Of a stretch of 43,080 bases of DNA, positions 6,050 to 15,959 are shown piece by piece. Each line of letters begins with the position of its first letter. The first letter of the stretch is position 1. The notes under the pieces were generated by a model that was not told the origin of the DNA, did not search any database, and saw nothing but the letters and a program-made list of their open reading frames with translations. The position numbers and the translations under genes are program-made. The DNA comes from Sulfuritalea sp. (GTDB lineage: Bacteria > Pseudomonadota > Gammaproteobacteria > Burkholderiales > Methylophilaceae). The stretch covers positions 1 to 43,080 of the forward strand of contig JAIPCR010000008.1 of NCBI GenBank assembly GCA_021738125.1, read 5' to 3'.

Positions 6050-8830
6050 CTATCCAGTATTTCTCAGCCCAGAGGCAATCCCGTTAATAGATAAATGTAT
6101 ACCAAGCTTAATACGCTCATCCTCTTCTCCGCCTCTATAGCGCCTGATCAGCTCAACCTGAAGATGATTAAGCGGATCCAAATATGGCAAACGATTCTTA
6201 ATTGACCTAGCTAATGCTGGATTGGTACTTAAACGCACCTCACTATTCATGATTAAATTAACGGCATCTACGGTCAACTGATATTCCTTAGTAATACTAT
6301 TGAAAATTCCCTCTCTTATCGACGCATCTTCAACCAATTGAGCATATCGATTCGCAACTACAAGATCTGTTTTTGCTAAGACCATATCAACATTGGCAAT
6401 AAGTGTTTTAAATAGCGGCCACTCATCAAACATCTCTTTCATAGTTTGCATACGTGATATTTTTAACTCAGCATCTACATTTAAATAGTCCTGAATTGCG
6501 CTACCAAGTCCAAACCAACCAGGGAGTAACAAGCGACATTGACCCCAAGAAAATCCCCAAGGAATGGCTCTTAAATCTTCAATATTACGCGATGCTTTTC
6601 GCGCGGTAGGGCGGCTACCTATATTAAGCTCGGCAATTTCTGAAATAGGTGTAGCACTAAAAAAATAGTCAGCAAAACCTGGGGTTTCATAAACCAAAAC
6701 GCGATAGGCTGTCATAGCAGTGGCAGATAAATTCTCCATCACACGCTCAAATGATCTACGTTTTTTTGTAATTAATTCATCTTGCGGAAACAAGGTAGCA
6801 TCAATGGTCGCGGCAATAAGGGTTTCTATATGTGGTCGCCCTACTTTTGGACTGGAATATTTATTAGCGATAATTTCGCCCTGCTCAGTTAGGCGAATTT
6901 GACCATCAACCGTACCATGTGGCTGTCCCATTATGGCCTCATAAGTTGGCCCACCACCTCGACCCACAGTGCCGCCACGTCCATGGAATAAACGTAACTT
7001 CACTTTGGCCTGATTAAATAACTCAACTAAAGAAATTTCTGCTTTGTACAATTCCCAATTGGAAGTCAAAAAGCCACCATCTTTATTACTGTCTGAATAG
7101 CCCAACATAATTTCCTGTTGGTTGCCCTGGTTTCGAATCACATATCGAATACCGAGTAGACTAAGCCACTGCCCCATAATCATGGGTGCATTACGCAAAT
7201 CTGCAATAGTCTCAAATAGTGGCGCAATATTGAGGTCCATCTGAATCTTTTGTGAGCCCCATATCCCTCTTAATAAGCCAGCTTCCTTTTGTAGCAATGC
7301 TACTTCTAGTAAGTCTGATAATGTTTCAGTATGCGAAATAATGTATTGCTGTATGGCTCTATTGCCAAATATACGGCGAATATCGCGCGCAGTATTTAGC
7401 ACCTCCATTTCCGTTTGTACTAGTTCAGAATAATTCTGGAATCTTGAAAACAATAATCTTGGTTGCTTTAGTTCATCGAGCAAAGTTTTTACTTTTTCTT
7501 CTTCATCCAACTCCGCATAGTTAAAGTCATAACCTGCTTTTAAAAATAATTCTTTAATCACAGACTCATGAACATCTGAAGATTGCCTAATGTCGATAGT
7601 GGCTAGGTGAAAACCAAAACTATCAACCGCTTTAATTAGTTTTCCTAGTCGAGGGTAAATTAAGGCTTGTCCATGATTTTGCTGAAGGGAGTCAGCAATT
7701 ATATTCAGGTCATGCAACAAATCTTCAGCTTGAGCATAAGGCTTAGTATCAAAATCAACACCCAGATCTTCTTGTACCGTAATTTGTTTGCTTGTCGCCA
7801 GCATTCTTGCGTAAATAGCATTTAAAGCTAATCGGTAGCATTCATCTTGGCGATGAGGAGATTGGTCGGTTGAATCCTCGCTAAGTGCTATCAATTCAGG
7901 GCTAGCATCCACCAACCGAATTGAGAGTGAAAGCTCACGCCTTAGTGCATCCAATTCTTTTAAATAATAACCACATGCCGTAATAGCTTGCTTATCTATT
8001 GCTGTTGCCAGTGTGGTTGCATTCACAAAGGGATTTCCATCACGATCACCACCTATCCAACTTCCCATGCGCAAAAAATTTGGTAGCTGATAATGTTGCT
8101 TTAGCTCAGTGGCGTATTGCTTGTTAATTGCAAACTCTAAATCCTGCATTAACTCTGGGATTACTTCTAAAAATGTCATGTGATAAAAACTTAAAGCATT
8201 TTCTATCTCATTCACTACTGTGAGTTTTGAAAAACGCAACATTCTCGTTTGCCAAAGCGCGCTAATATTGCCGCGTATCATTAAATCATTACGCTCTAGC
8301 TCTTTTTTAGAAATTAAAGTTGATCGTTGCATCAGCAGTGCAGATAAGGCCTGTTCAGTATCTAAAATGCTTTTACGCTGAACTTCTGTTGGGTGTGCGG
8401 TCAGCACAGGGGAAATTAGTGCCGTTTCAAAAAATTTAGAAATGGTCTCAAAACTGAGCGAGCTTTGCACCATTTTGGACATAGAGTGTGTCAACATTCC
8501 AGGAAGTAAATTATCCTCCATTAATGTTGCTTGCTGCTGCGAGTTGATATCTTCTGCAATATTGACCAAGTGCTTAAAGTAACTAAAAGCACGGACAACC
8601 GAAATAGTTTCATCTGGCGACAATTCGTTTAACAAGTGACTCAATTGCTGACTAGCACCCTCACTTCCCTTGCGATGAAAGGCCACAGCTGTTTGACGTA
8701 TTTTTTCAATTACATCAAATATGTGATTGCCATCTTTTTCTAAAATCGTTTCACCAAGCACTCGACCCAAATAACGAATGTTGTCCTGCATCATTTTTTC
8801 ATAACTTACTTGGCTTACAATCATTGCCAT
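6050..8830 (-). CDS. ppc: Phosphoenolpyruvate carboxylase
   Basis: Cytoplasmic enzyme that carboxylates PEP with bicarbonate to oxaloacetate, refilling the TCA/assimilatory pool. At 926 aa it has full family length. The catalytic His146 is in LTAHPTEVQRKS; the GSWIGGDRDGNP loop, the LFHGRGGTVGRGGGP mobile loop and FSWGQCRLLLPGWFG are all intact; the C-terminus ends GIASGLRNTG as is typical. ATG 8830 has GAGG only 3 nt upstream, whereas the next Met (8824) has it at 9 nt, so translation may start two codons later. The gene is monocistronic: the upstream neighbour is the terminator at 8930-8961, and downstream lies the candidate sRNA. Confidence 0.97.
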   Translation of the reverse strand: MAMIVSQVSYEKMMQDNIRYLGRVLGETILEKDGNHIFDVIEKIRQTAVAFHRKGSEGASQQLSHLLNELSPDETISVVRAFSYFKHLVNIAEDINSQQQATLMEDNLLPGMLTHSMSKMVQSSLSFETISKFFETALISPVLTAHPTEVQRKSILDTEQALSALLMQRSTLISKKELERNDLMIRGNISALWQTRMLRFSKLTVVNEIENALSFYHMTFLEVIPELMQDLEFAINKQYATELKQHYQLPNFLRMGSWIGGDRDGNPFVNATTLATAIDKQAITACGYYLKELDALRRELSLSIRLVDASPELIALSEDSTDQSPHRQDECYRLALNAIYARMLATSKQITVQEDLGVDFDTKPYAQAEDLLHDLNIIADSLQQNHGQALIYPRLGKLIKAVDSFGFHLATIDIRQSSDVHESVIKELFLKAGYDFNYAELDEEEKVKTLLDELKQPRLLFSRFQNYSELVQTEMEVLNTARDIRRIFGNRAIQQYIISHTETLSDLLEVALLQKEAGLLRGIWGSQKIQMDLNIAPLFETIADLRNAPMIMGQWLSLLGIRYVIRNQGNQQEIMLGYSDSNKDGGFLTSNWELYKAEISLVELFNQAKVKLRLFHGRGGTVGRGGGPTYEAIMGQPHGTVDGQIRLTEQGEIIANKYSSPKVGRPHIETLIAATIDATLFPQDELITKKRRSFERVMENLSATAMTAYRVLVYETPGFADYFFSATPISEIAELNIGSRPTARKASRNIEDLRAIPWGFSWGQCRLLLPGWFGLGSAIQDYLNVDAELKISRMQTMKEMFDEWPLFKTLIANVDMVLAKTDLVVANRYAQLVEDASIREGIFNSITKEYQLTVDAVNLIMNSEVRLSTNPALARSIKNRLPYLDPLNHLQVELIRRYRGGEEDERIKLGIHLSINGIASGLRNTG

Positions 8831-8929
8831 ATTCCTCTCTATTGTCTCTAACGCCTTAATATACTTAATGCTTAAGCAACAACTAGACCAGCTTAAAATT
8901 TGATGGCGACTATAAAGATATTGATAGGC

Positions 8930-8961
8930 AAAAAAATAGCCACGCCTAAGCGTAGCTATTT
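8930..8961 (-). terminator. intrinsic terminator after tRNA-Ile, end of the rpsU-dnaG-rpoD unit
   Basis: AAATAGC (8934-8940) pairs with GCTATTT (8955-8961), with an inner CGC/GCG stem, and on the minus strand runs into seven Ts. It follows the tRNA 3' end by 15 nt and precedes the ppc promoter region. Confidence 0.85.
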
Positions 8962-8976
8962 AAGACTACTTATTTT

Positions 8977-9055
<79 letters not shown>

Positions 9056-9071
9056 GAAACTTTTGACTAAA

Positions 9072-11009
9072 TTAATCTTGCCCCGTTTCTAAGAAACTAC
9101 GCAATCTCTCCGAGCGAGTTGGATGACGTAGTTTACGCAAAGCTTTTGCCTCGATTTGACGAATACGCTCACGTGTTACATCAAACTGCTTACCTACTTC
9201 TTCTAACGTATGATCAGTATTCATTTCAATACCGAAGCGCATACGTAAAACTTTGGCTTCACGCGGCGTTAATGACTCAAGCACTTCACTGGTTGCATCA
9301 CGCAAACTCGCATAGATGGCAGCATCTACAGGCGCTAAAGTTTGACCATCTTCAATAAAATCACCTAGATGTGAATCTTCATCATCACCAATTGGCGTTT
9401 CCATTGAAATCGGTTCTTTGCTAATTTTTAAGATTTTACGAATCTTATCTTCAGGCATTTCCATTTTTTCAGCCAATGTAGCAGGATCTGGCTCTACACC
9501 GGTTTCTTGCAAAATTTGGCGACTAATACGATTCATTTTATTAATCGTTTCAATCATGTGCACTGGAATACGGATGGTACGAGCCTGATCGGCAATTGAT
9601 CTGGTAATCGCTTGGCGTATCCACCATGTAGCATAAGTTGAAAATTTAAAACCACGACGGTACTCAAATTTATCAACCGCTTTCATCAGGCCAATATTAC
9701 CTTCTTGAATAAGATCCAAGAATTGTAAGCCTCGGTTGGTATATTTTTTGGCAATCGAAATCACTAAACGCAAGTTAGCTTCAATCATCTCTCGCTTAGC
9801 ACGACGAGCTCTTGCCTCGCCGGTAGTCATTTGCTTATTAATTTCTTTAAGCTCTTTGATTGGAATGCCAACGTTAATTTCTAAATCAATCAAGCGCTGT
9901 TGTTGATCTAAAATAGAGTGGTTATAGCGCATAAGTTTTTCAACATAAGGCTTATCTGCTTTAAGTTCTTCAGCAAGCCAGTTTTGATTACACTCATTGC
10001 CTGGGAATGATTTAATGAAATATAGACGTGGCATGCCTGATTTTTCTACACAAAAATCTAGCACTTTACGTTCGTGGCCGCGAACCGTTTCAACTAAATT
10101 ACGTACTTGGTCACACAAACCTTCAACTTGTTTTGGTGAAAATCTAAATGCAGTAAGCTCAACTAAAATTTCCGCAAGTAGTGCCTGGTACTCTGCATCT
10201 TGCGAACCTCTGACTGGCAATATCGCCATCATCTTTTGGTTAGCCACGCGCACAACTGCAAATCGTTTAAGTACTTCTTCTTTTAGTTTAGCCAAAGCTT
10301 CAGCTGATATAGCGGCAGCCTTAGCGCCGTCCTCATCTTCATCAACATCCTCATCAACGTCATCTTCTTCATCGTCTTCGGCCGCTTCTATTGCTACAGC
10401 ATCAACAGCACCAACATCAGAATCAATTAAGCCATCAACCAAGTCATCCACACTCAGTTCATCACTTTCTACTTTATCAACTAACGCTAACAAAGCTGCA
10501 ATAGTCGTAGGACAAGCGGCAATGGCCTGTACCATATGTTTAAGGCCGTCTTCAATGCGGCGAGCAATTTCAACTTCACTTTCTCGTGTAAGCAAATCAA
10601 CCGTACCCATCTCACGCATATACATACGCACTGGGTCAGTTGTACGGCCAAAGTCTGAATCTACCGTTGCAAGTGCTTGCTCAGCTTCCTCTACCGCATC
10701 TTCATCCGTTACGGCGGGTGGTGCATCAGACATTAATAACACTTCAGCATCAGGCGCTTCTTCATACACCTGAATGCCCATGTCATTAATCATGCCGATA
10801 ATGCCATCGATTTGTTCTGAATTTTGTACGTCATCTGGTAGATGATCGTTAATTTCGGCGTAGGTTAAATAGCCACGCTCTTTACCCAAAATAATGAGTG
10901 TTTTTAAACGCGAGCGGCGTTCATCGGCATTAGCTTCTTGCTGCTCTGGGCTGATAAACTCCATTTTCTTTTTTTCAGCTATCTGATCGCTTTTCTTCGG
11001 TCTTGCCAT
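9072..11009 (-). CDS. rpoD: RNA polymerase primary sigma factor (sigma-70)
   Basis: 645 aa. Region 1.1 is at the N-terminus ([25 protein letters not shown]), region 1.2 at [11 protein letters not shown], then the non-conserved region with a very acidic stretch at about residues 210-226 (Asp/Glu runs). Regions 2.1-2.4 contain [41 protein letters not shown] and [15 protein letters not shown]; region 3 contains [15 protein letters not shown]; region 4.2 is [29 protein letters not shown]. It directs the polymerase to housekeeping promoters. AGAGGTG precedes the ATG. It is the last protein gene of the macromolecular-synthesis operon and has its own upstream promoter candidate. Confidence 0.98.
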   Translation of the reverse strand: MARPKKSDQIAEKKKMEFISPEQQEANADERRSRLKTLIILGKERGYLTYAEINDHLPDDVQNSEQIDGIIGMINDMGIQVYEEAPDAEVLLMSDAPPAVTDEDAVEEAEQALATVDSDFGRTTDPVRMYMREMGTVDLLTRESEVEIARRIEDGLKHMVQAIAACPTTIAALLALVDKVESDELSVDDLVDGLIDSDVGAVDAVAIEAAEDDEEDDVDEDVDEDEDGAKAAAISAEALAKLKEEVLKRFAVVRVANQKMMAILPVRGSQDAEYQALLAEILVELTAFRFSPKQVEGLCDQVRNLVETVRGHERKVLDFCVEKSGMPRLYFIKSFPGNECNQNWLAEELKADKPYVEKLMRYNHSILDQQQRLIDLEINVGIPIKELKEINKQMTTGEARARRAKREMIEANLRLVISIAKKYTNRGLQFLDLIQEGNIGLMKAVDKFEYRRGFKFSTYATWWIRQAITRSIADQARTIRIPVHMIETINKMNRISRQILQETGVEPDPATLAEKMEMPEDKIRKILKISKEPISMETPIGDDEDSHLGDFIEDGQTLAPVDAAIYASLRDATSEVLESLTPREAKVLRMRFGIEMNTDHTLEEVGKQFDVTRERIRQIEAKALRKLRHPTRSERLRSFLETGQD

Positions 11010-11031
11010 GACGCACCTCTAATTTTATGCA

Positions 11032-11062
11032 CACCATGCATACATTCTCTTTCAACATGGTG
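11032..11062 (-). promoter_or_regulatory. 7-bp inverted repeat (hairpin) in the rpoD 5' leader
   Basis: CACCATG-N17-CATGGTG, perfect arms, lies 22 nt upstream of the rpoD start codon, between the promoter candidate and the ribosome binding site. It could be an RNA hairpin affecting rpoD mRNA stability or translation, or a DNA operator. Confidence 0.35.
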
Positions 11063-11084
11063 AATATGATTTTTACAACCCTGC

Positions 11085-11093
11085 ATTATAGCA
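11085..11093 (-). promoter_or_regulatory. extended -10 promoter candidate for rpoD
   Basis: TGCTATAAT on the minus strand matches the extended -10 perfectly and sits between the dnaG stop (11104) and the rpoD start. It is flanked by CTGC and GCAG, making a small palindrome over the -10. The -35 region is poor. A start near 11078 would give a 69-nt leader. Confidence 0.6.
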
Positions 11094-11103
11094 GAATTAA
11101 TGC

Positions 11104-12843
11104 CTATTTTGACTTGGGTTTGCTACCAAAACTTTTAAGTAATTCACGCTCGCCTTCAGTCATAGCGCTTAAAGGCTTCTCGCTGATTTTTGCTAACAGC
11201 TCACTCTCATTTTTTTGTAAATACGCCTGTTTCAATTGTTGCCTTGCCCCCGCCAATTCTTGAGCTAAATCCAAAGTTTCATCAAGCACATTCAACTCGC
11301 GCTCCAACTCACGCATCAAAGTTGCATCAATTTTATTTTCAAGCGCTCGCATTATCACTACAGGTTTAGAATGGGGATGCTCTAAGCAAGTTTCAATCGT
11401 TTTTTGCAATAATAATTCATTATTTGAGTTGCCAACAATCCATAATAAATCAGCTTTCTCAGCCAATTCAGGATGCATCAACATGGTCAAACAAAAACGT
11501 TTATGCAATGAATTTGTGGTGCGCGTAAGTTTAGGTTTTGCCTGCACCGGCGCCTTGTTCAAATTAGGTAATTTCAGCAAGCTTTGCATTTCATCAATAG
11601 ACAATTGTGCTAATTCTGCTACTTTTTTTCGTAAATACATGGCACTTCGCGGCGCACTAATTTGCTGCATAATAGGTTCAGCGTCGTTCAAAAAACGCAC
11701 TTTATCTTCTTGACTTTGTAGCGGATTATCAGCACTCAAATGCATTAAAATATATTGCGAAAGTGGCATGGCCAATTTTATTTCCGCCTCAAATTTTTCT
11801 TTACCAAATTCTCGTACATAAGAATCCGGATCATGCTCTTTTGGCAAAAATAGGAAAGACAACTTCAAGCCGTCCGTTAATGCTGGTAAAGCATTCATGG
11901 CCGCGCGCCATGCCGCAGTAAGACCTGCATTATCCCCATCAAAACAAAATACGATTTCATCCGTTTGGCGCATTAATTTCGTAATGTGACTCGGCGTGGT
12001 TGCTGTACCTAATGCCGCCACTGCATATTCAATGCCATATTGCGCCAACGCCACCACATCCATATAACCTTCAACCACTAATACTCGCCCTACGTCACGT
12101 ATCGCACGGCGAGCTAAAAATAAACCGTAAAGCTCATGTCCTTTTTGAAATAAAGGCGTTTCTGGTGAGTTGTAATATTTAGGCGTATCTTCAGGATTAA
12201 TCACCCGACCACCAAAGCCAATCACCTGACCCTTTTGATCATGAATAGGAAACATAATGCGATCACGAAATCGGTCGTAGCGTTTACCTTGCTCATTCTC
12301 AACTACCAGACCTGCAACGGTTAGTGCTTCGTTATCATATTGTGGAAAAATACTTTGTAAATTTTGCCAGCCAGCTGGCGCATAACCTACTTGAAACTTA
12401 GCCGCCACTTGCCCACTTAGTCCACGCCCCTTTAGGTAATCAATCGCCCTGTCTGACTTCTTCAGTGCTTCTTTATAATATTGTGCAGCGTGCTGCAATG
12501 ATTCTTGCAAACCAACCACAATCTTAGCAGTCGGCTTATCTGGATCTCGGGTTTCTTGTGGCACGGTCATGCCAACCAATCTAGCCAATTCATGAATAGA
12601 CTCAATAAAGCTTAAACCTTGATATTCCATTAAAAATCCTACTGCCGTACCATGCGCACCACAGCCAAAGCAGTGATAAAACTGCTTGCTAGGACTTACA
12701 GTAAAGCTAGGAGATTTTTCATTATGGAATGGGCAGCATGCAGAGTAATTTGCACCAGCTTTTTTGAGTGCCACATTTTTATCGATAACATCGACAATAT
12801 CAACACGGTTTAATAGTTCTTGGATAAAGCTTTCTGGAATCAT
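11104..12843 (-). CDS. dnaG: DNA primase
   Basis: 579 aa, normal length. The N-terminal CHC2 zinc-binding domain has Cys37, His40, Cys58 and Cys61 (CCPFHNEKSPSF, then HCFGCG). The RNA polymerase core has the Toprim signature: VVEGYMDVVAL with the catalytic Glu, FCFDGDNAG with the metal-binding Asp pair, and EHDPDSYVREFG. The C-terminal third is the DnaB-helicase-binding region. It makes RNA primers for chromosomal replication. The terminator at 12865-12888 lies only 21 nt before its start, so expression depends on read-through or an internal promoter, as known for the E. coli operon. Confidence 0.97.
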   Translation of the reverse strand: MIPESFIQELLNRVDIVDVIDKNVALKKAGANYSACCPFHNEKSPSFTVSPSKQFYHCFGCGAHGTAVGFLMEYQGLSFIESIHELARLVGMTVPQETRDPDKPTAKIVVGLQESLQHAAQYYKEALKKSDRAIDYLKGRGLSGQVAAKFQVGYAPAGWQNLQSIFPQYDNEALTVAGLVVENEQGKRYDRFRDRIMFPIHDQKGQVIGFGGRVINPEDTPKYYNSPETPLFQKGHELYGLFLARRAIRDVGRVLVVEGYMDVVALAQYGIEYAVAALGTATTPSHITKLMRQTDEIVFCFDGDNAGLTAAWRAAMNALPALTDGLKLSFLFLPKEHDPDSYVREFGKEKFEAEIKLAMPLSQYILMHLSADNPLQSQEDKVRFLNDAEPIMQQISAPRSAMYLRKKVAELAQLSIDEMQSLLKLPNLNKAPVQAKPKLTRTTNSLHKRFCLTMLMHPELAEKADLLWIVGNSNNELLLQKTIETCLEHPHSKPVVIMRALENKIDATLMRELERELNVLDETLDLAQELAGARQQLKQAYLQKNESELLAKISEKPLSAMTEGERELLKSFGSKPKSK

Positions 12844-12864
12844 AATTGTGAGTATAGCTTAAAT

Positions 12865-12888
12865 AAAAAAAGGAGCTAATCGCTCCTT
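12865..12888 (-). terminator. intrinsic terminator between yqeY and dnaG (T1-like)
   Basis: AAGGAGC (12870-12876) pairs with GCTCCTT (12882-12888) over a 5-nt loop and is followed on the minus strand by a run of Ts. It comes after the yqeY stop and just before dnaG, the place where E. coli has T1 between rpsU and dnaG, used to keep primase low relative to S21. Confidence 0.85.
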
Positions 12889-12913
12889 AATTTCACTAAC
12901 TAATCTTACCGAT

Positions 12914-13357
12914 TTAACCTAAGCGGGTCTTAATCAATCCTGATATTTTACCCATATCAGCACGCCCAACCACCAACGGCTTAATGGCCGCCATCACTTT
13001 ACTCATGTCTTTAATACCACTGGCAGCAGTATCTACTACCACCTTTTCTAAAATTGCTAAGACTTCAGCCTCAGTCAATTGTTGTGGCAAATAAGTTTGC
13101 AAGACCGAGACTTCAAACTTTTCAACATCGGCCAAGTCGTGGCGGTTAGCTGACTCATAAGCGGTAATTGAATCACGGCGTTGCTTAAGCATTTTTTCAA
13201 TGGCGGCGATGACATCACCATCACTTAATTCAATGCGCTCATCCACTTCACGTTGCTTAATTGCTGCTTGCAATAAACGTATTGCACCTAAACGCGCGCT
13301 ATCTTTAGCACGCATTGCGGTTTTCATGTCCTCAGATATTTTTGCTTTTAACGACAA
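12914..13357 (-). CDS. yqeY: GatB/YqeY-domain protein
   Basis: 147 aa, all helical. SLKAKISEDMKTAMRAKDSARLGAIRLLQAAIKQREVDER is the family signature, followed by the tail ending KTRLG. It resembles the C-terminal tRNA-binding tail domain of GatB; the stand-alone protein has no proven role and may interact with tRNA or amidotransferase. The family start MSLKA is a TTG codon here (13357); the first ATG would remove ten conserved residues. It begins 16 nt after rpsU and is often found between rpsU and dnaG in betaproteobacteria. Confidence 0.93.
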   Translation of the reverse strand: MSLKAKISEDMKTAMRAKDSARLGAIRLLQAAIKQREVDERIELSDGDVIAAIEKMLKQRRDSITAYESANRHDLADVEKFEVSVLQTYLPQQLTEAEVLAILEKVVVDTAASGIKDMSKVMAAIKPLVVGRADMGKISGLIKTRLG

Positions 13358-13373
13358 AGGGCAAAAAAACTAA

Positions 13374-13586
13374 TTAGAACAATTTAGCTGGTAGCGTTTG
13401 CTTCATTAAACGGCGATATTGACGTTTAACAGCAGCAGCAGCTTTACGTTTACGTTCCCATGTTGGTTTTTCGTAAAATTCGCGAGCGCGAAGATCATTT
13501 AACAAACCAGTTTTTTCAATTAAGCGTTTAAAGCGGCGAAGGGCAACGTCAAACGGCTCATTTTCTTTTACGCGTACACTAGACAT
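13374..13586 (-). CDS. rpsU: 30S ribosomal protein S21
   Basis: 70 aa, normal length. [21 protein letters not shown], then the basic helix [19 protein letters not shown] are characteristic. S21 contacts the 3' end of 16S rRNA and helps initiation. It is the first gene of the rpsU-yqeY-dnaG-rpoD unit, with AGAGAG 6 nt before the ATG, and is divergent from tsaD as in many proteobacteria. Confidence 0.97.
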   Translation of the reverse strand: MSSVRVKENEPFDVALRRFKRLIEKTGLLNDLRAREFYEKPTWERKRKAAAAVKRQYRRLMKQTLPAKLF

Positions 13587-13690
13587 TCATTCTCTCTTAT
13601 CAGCAACAGTATTATGGTTTATGCTCAAATTTCTAAAAATTTACCTATTGGTAAAAACGCAAAAGGTTTAGAAACTGAGAAAAGCCGACT

Positions 13691-13719
13691 ATTTTAATCG
13701 CATAATCGTTTTTATTCAA
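13691..13719 (-). promoter_or_regulatory. sigma-70 promoter of the rpsU-yqeY-dnaG-rpoD operon
   Basis: On the minus strand TTGAAT, a 17-bp spacer and TAAAAT, close to consensus in both boxes. The predicted start is near 13684, giving a leader of about 98 nt before rpsU. Confidence 0.75.
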
Positions 13720-13745
13720 TTACTTTTATGCATTTGCCATTAGTT

Positions 13746-13775
13746 TTGTACATTTATTGCTGAAATGCGTAATAA
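13746..13775 (+). promoter_or_regulatory. promoter candidate for tsaD
   Basis: TTGTAC, an 18-bp spacer and TAATAA on the plus strand, 35 bp before the tsaD start. The -10 is imperfect. No clear Shine-Dalgarno is seen before tsaD. Confidence 0.4.
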
Positions 13776-13810
13776 TTCAACTTTTATGAACTTCTTAAGC
13801 AATCTATTCC

Positions 13811-14869
13811 ATGTTAATTCTAGGTGTTGAGTCTTCCTGTGACGAAACAGGGCTTGCATTATACGATACCGAACTAGGGCTATTAGCCCATGCATTGCAC
13901 TCCCAAGTAGAAATGCACGCTGAATACGGCGGGGTAGTGCCTGAGCTCGCTTCGCGTGATCATATTCGACGAGTGCTACCACTCACTGAGCGAGTACTTA
14001 AAGACGCCAATAAAACATTGCAAGACCTTGATGCCATTGCCTACACACAAGGGCCAGGATTATCAGGCGCACTATTAGTCGGCACCAGTTTTGCTGAATC
14101 ACTCGCTTTTAGCTTACAGATTCCTACTATCAATGTGCACCATCTTGAAGGGCATTTGCTAGCCCCGTTACTTGAGGACAATCCGCCTGCTTTTCCGTTT
14201 GTCGCCTTATTAGTATCTGGGGGTCACAGTCAATTGATGCGAGTGGATGGCATAGGCGAATACCAATTATTAGGCGATACCCTAGATGATGCTGCAGGGG
14301 AGGCCTTTGATAAAACCGCCAAGCTACTAGGGTTAGGCTACCCAGGTGGGCCAGCATTAGCAAAACTTGCCGAAGTATCCCGCTCGAATCTTGATGACTC
14401 AGCTAATGCCAGAGCTGATTTTAAATTGCCACGGCCACTGCTTCACAGTGGCGATTTGAATTTTAGTTTTAGCGGCTTAAAGACTGCAGTTTTAACCCTG
14501 AGCAATAAGCATCAGCCTTTAGACCAGCAAAGCAAAGCTGATATCGCATGGGAGTTTCAAGAAGCTATCACAGAAGTACTAACGGCTAAATGCATGAGCG
14601 CATTGCGTGAAACTGGTTTAGATAATTTAGTCGTTTCAGGAGGCGTAGGTGCAAATTCAAGACTACGTGAAAAATTAAATACTGCGACTAAACGCAAACT
14701 CTGCAAAGTAAGCTACCCACGGCTAGAATTTTGTACTGATAACGGCGCGATGATTGCCTTTGCAGGGGCGATGCGCCTTAAAGCCATGCAAGGCAATGGC
14801 AGCAAACGCTATGGATTTAGTGTGCGCCCAAGATGGGATTTAGCAGAATTACAAAAACCCGGCATTTAA
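13811..14869 (+). CDS. tsaD: tRNA N6-adenosine threonylcarbamoyltransferase TsaD
   Basis: 352 aa Kae1/Qri7-type ASKHA protein. The start [16 protein letters not shown] is the phosphate-1 motif; His111 and His115 ([11 protein letters not shown]) bind the catalytic metal; [22 protein letters not shown] and the late [14 protein letters not shown] complete the ATP-binding fold. It transfers the threonylcarbamoyl group to A37 of tRNAs decoding ANN codons, acting with TsaB, TsaC and TsaE (none of which is in this window). It is divergent from rpsU, a gene order shared with E. coli. Confidence 0.97.
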   Translation: MLILGVESSCDETGLALYDTELGLLAHALHSQVEMHAEYGGVVPELASRDHIRRVLPLTERVLKDANKTLQDLDAIAYTQGPGLSGALLVGTSFAESLAFSLQIPTINVHHLEGHLLAPLLEDNPPAFPFVALLVSGGHSQLMRVDGIGEYQLLGDTLDDAAGEAFDKTAKLLGLGYPGGPALAKLAEVSRSNLDDSANARADFKLPRPLLHSGDLNFSFSGLKTAVLTLSNKHQPLDQQSKADIAWEFQEAITEVLTAKCMSALRETGLDNLVVSGGVGANSRLREKLNTATKRKLCKVSYPRLEFCTDNGAMIAFAGAMRLKAMQGNGSKRYGFSVRPRWDLAELQKPGI

Positions 14870-14881
14870 ATAGTTGTTTAG

Positions 14882-15502
14882 TTATTTCTTACCAAACCCA
14901 GCTTCCGTGCCTGCCAACAACTTTTGAATGTTCGTTCTATGGCGCCAAATTAGTAGCAACGACATCACGATAATCGCAATGACATAGTCTTTATAAGCGG
15001 ACAATAAAACCCAAGCATAAACAGGCGCTAGCACTGCAGCGACAATTGCCGCTAATGATGAATAGCGAGAGATGGCAAATACCACAATCCAAGTTAGCAT
15101 GGCTGCTAAACCAAGTAATGGTGAAATTGCCAGCATCACACCTAGCGCAGTGGCCACGCCTTTGCCGCCTTTAAATTTGTAAAAAATTGGGTATAAATGT
15201 CCAATAAATACCGCCAAACTTACATAAGCAACTACCCACATTAACATGTCTGATTGCAACGCTAGCCATACTGGCAACCAGCCTTTAACTACGTCACCCA
15301 ACAAAGTCAGTGCAGCTGCTAATTTTTTACCGCTACGCAACACATTAGTCGCACCCGGGTTACCAGAACCTACCGTACGCGGGTCAGGCAACCCAAAAAG
15401 CTTACTCACCACTATGCCAAAGGCAATTGAACCTAATAGATAGGCAGCAACAATCCAAACCACTGGAATCAATGTCACAGGAATAAATCCTAACTCATTC
15501 AT
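14882..15502 (-). CDS. plsY: Glycerol-3-phosphate acyltransferase PlsY
   Basis: 206 aa inner-membrane protein with five hydrophobic segments. [41 protein letters not shown] covers the first PlsY motif, [20 protein letters not shown] the second, and the third lies in the last loop. It acylates glycerol-3-phosphate from acyl-phosphate, the first step of phospholipid synthesis, working with PlsX elsewhere. It converges on tsaD (12 nt between stops) and is divergent from folB. Confidence 0.95.
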   Translation of the reverse strand: MNELGFIPVTLIPVVWIVAAYLLGSIAFGIVVSKLFGLPDPRTVGSGNPGATNVLRSGKKLAAALTLLGDVVKGWLPVWLALQSDMLMWVVAYVSLAVFIGHLYPIFYKFKGGKGVATALGVMLAISPLLGLAAMLTWIVVFAISRYSSLAAIVAAVLAPVYAWVLLSAYKDYVIAIIVMSLLLIWRHRTNIQKLLAGTEAGFGKK

Positions 15503-15596
15503 TTCGCCAAACCCTCTTGTGATGCACTAAAATAGTATTTGTTACATTCTAAACTATAGCAAAATACTAGGTATATATTTTTAGGCATACTATTTT

Positions 15597-15959
15597 ATGG
15601 ACGTCATATTTTTAGAGCAGGTCAAAGTACACACTAAACTCGGCGTTCCAGCTTGGGAGCGTATGTTGCCACAAACAATTCTGCTCGACATTGAGATTGG
15701 TTACGACTTAAGTAAAGCCGGCAAAAGTGATGGTATTGCTGACACGATAGACTATGGCGCAGTTGTAACCCAAATACGAGAAAGTTTAACTACCCATAGC
15801 TTTCAATTAGTAGAAGCATTAGCTGAACATATTTGCCAATTAATTTTGCGTGACTTTGGCGCACTGCATGTCAAAATAAAAGTTGCCAAACCAGCCATAT
15901 TGCCCGGATTAAAAGCATTGGGCGTAATCATTGAAAGAAGCTGTCAGCCCCGTGGGTGA
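15597..15959 (+). CDS. folB: Dihydroneopterin aldolase
   Basis: 120 aa, family length. The opening MDVIFLEQVKVHTKLGVPAWER has the GVxxWER substrate-binding motif; DTIDYGAVV and SFQLVEALAEHIC carry the conserved Tyr and Glu, and VAKPAILPGLKALGVIIER holds the catalytic Lys. It splits dihydroneopterin to hydroxymethyl-dihydropterin and glycolaldehyde in folate synthesis. Its last 16 nt overlap the 3' end of xerD on the opposite strand. No strong Shine-Dalgarno is visible before the ATG. Confidence 0.93.
   Translation: MDVIFLEQVKVHTKLGVPAWERMLPQTILLDIEIGYDLSKAGKSDGIADTIDYGAVVTQIRESLTTHSFQLVEALAEHICQLILRDFGALHVKIKVAKPAILPGLKALGVIIERSCQPRG

Noticed and set aside
9997-10773. 258-aa Ser/Thr-rich plus-strand open frame
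   Set aside because: It is the antisense of rpoD, and its Ser runs come from the complement of the acidic Asp/Glu stretch; no ribosome binding site and no family resemblance.
13740-13982. 80-aa minus-strand open frame overlapping the tsaD start
   Set aside because: It overlaps the well-supported tsaD coding start and promoter region and has no family features.
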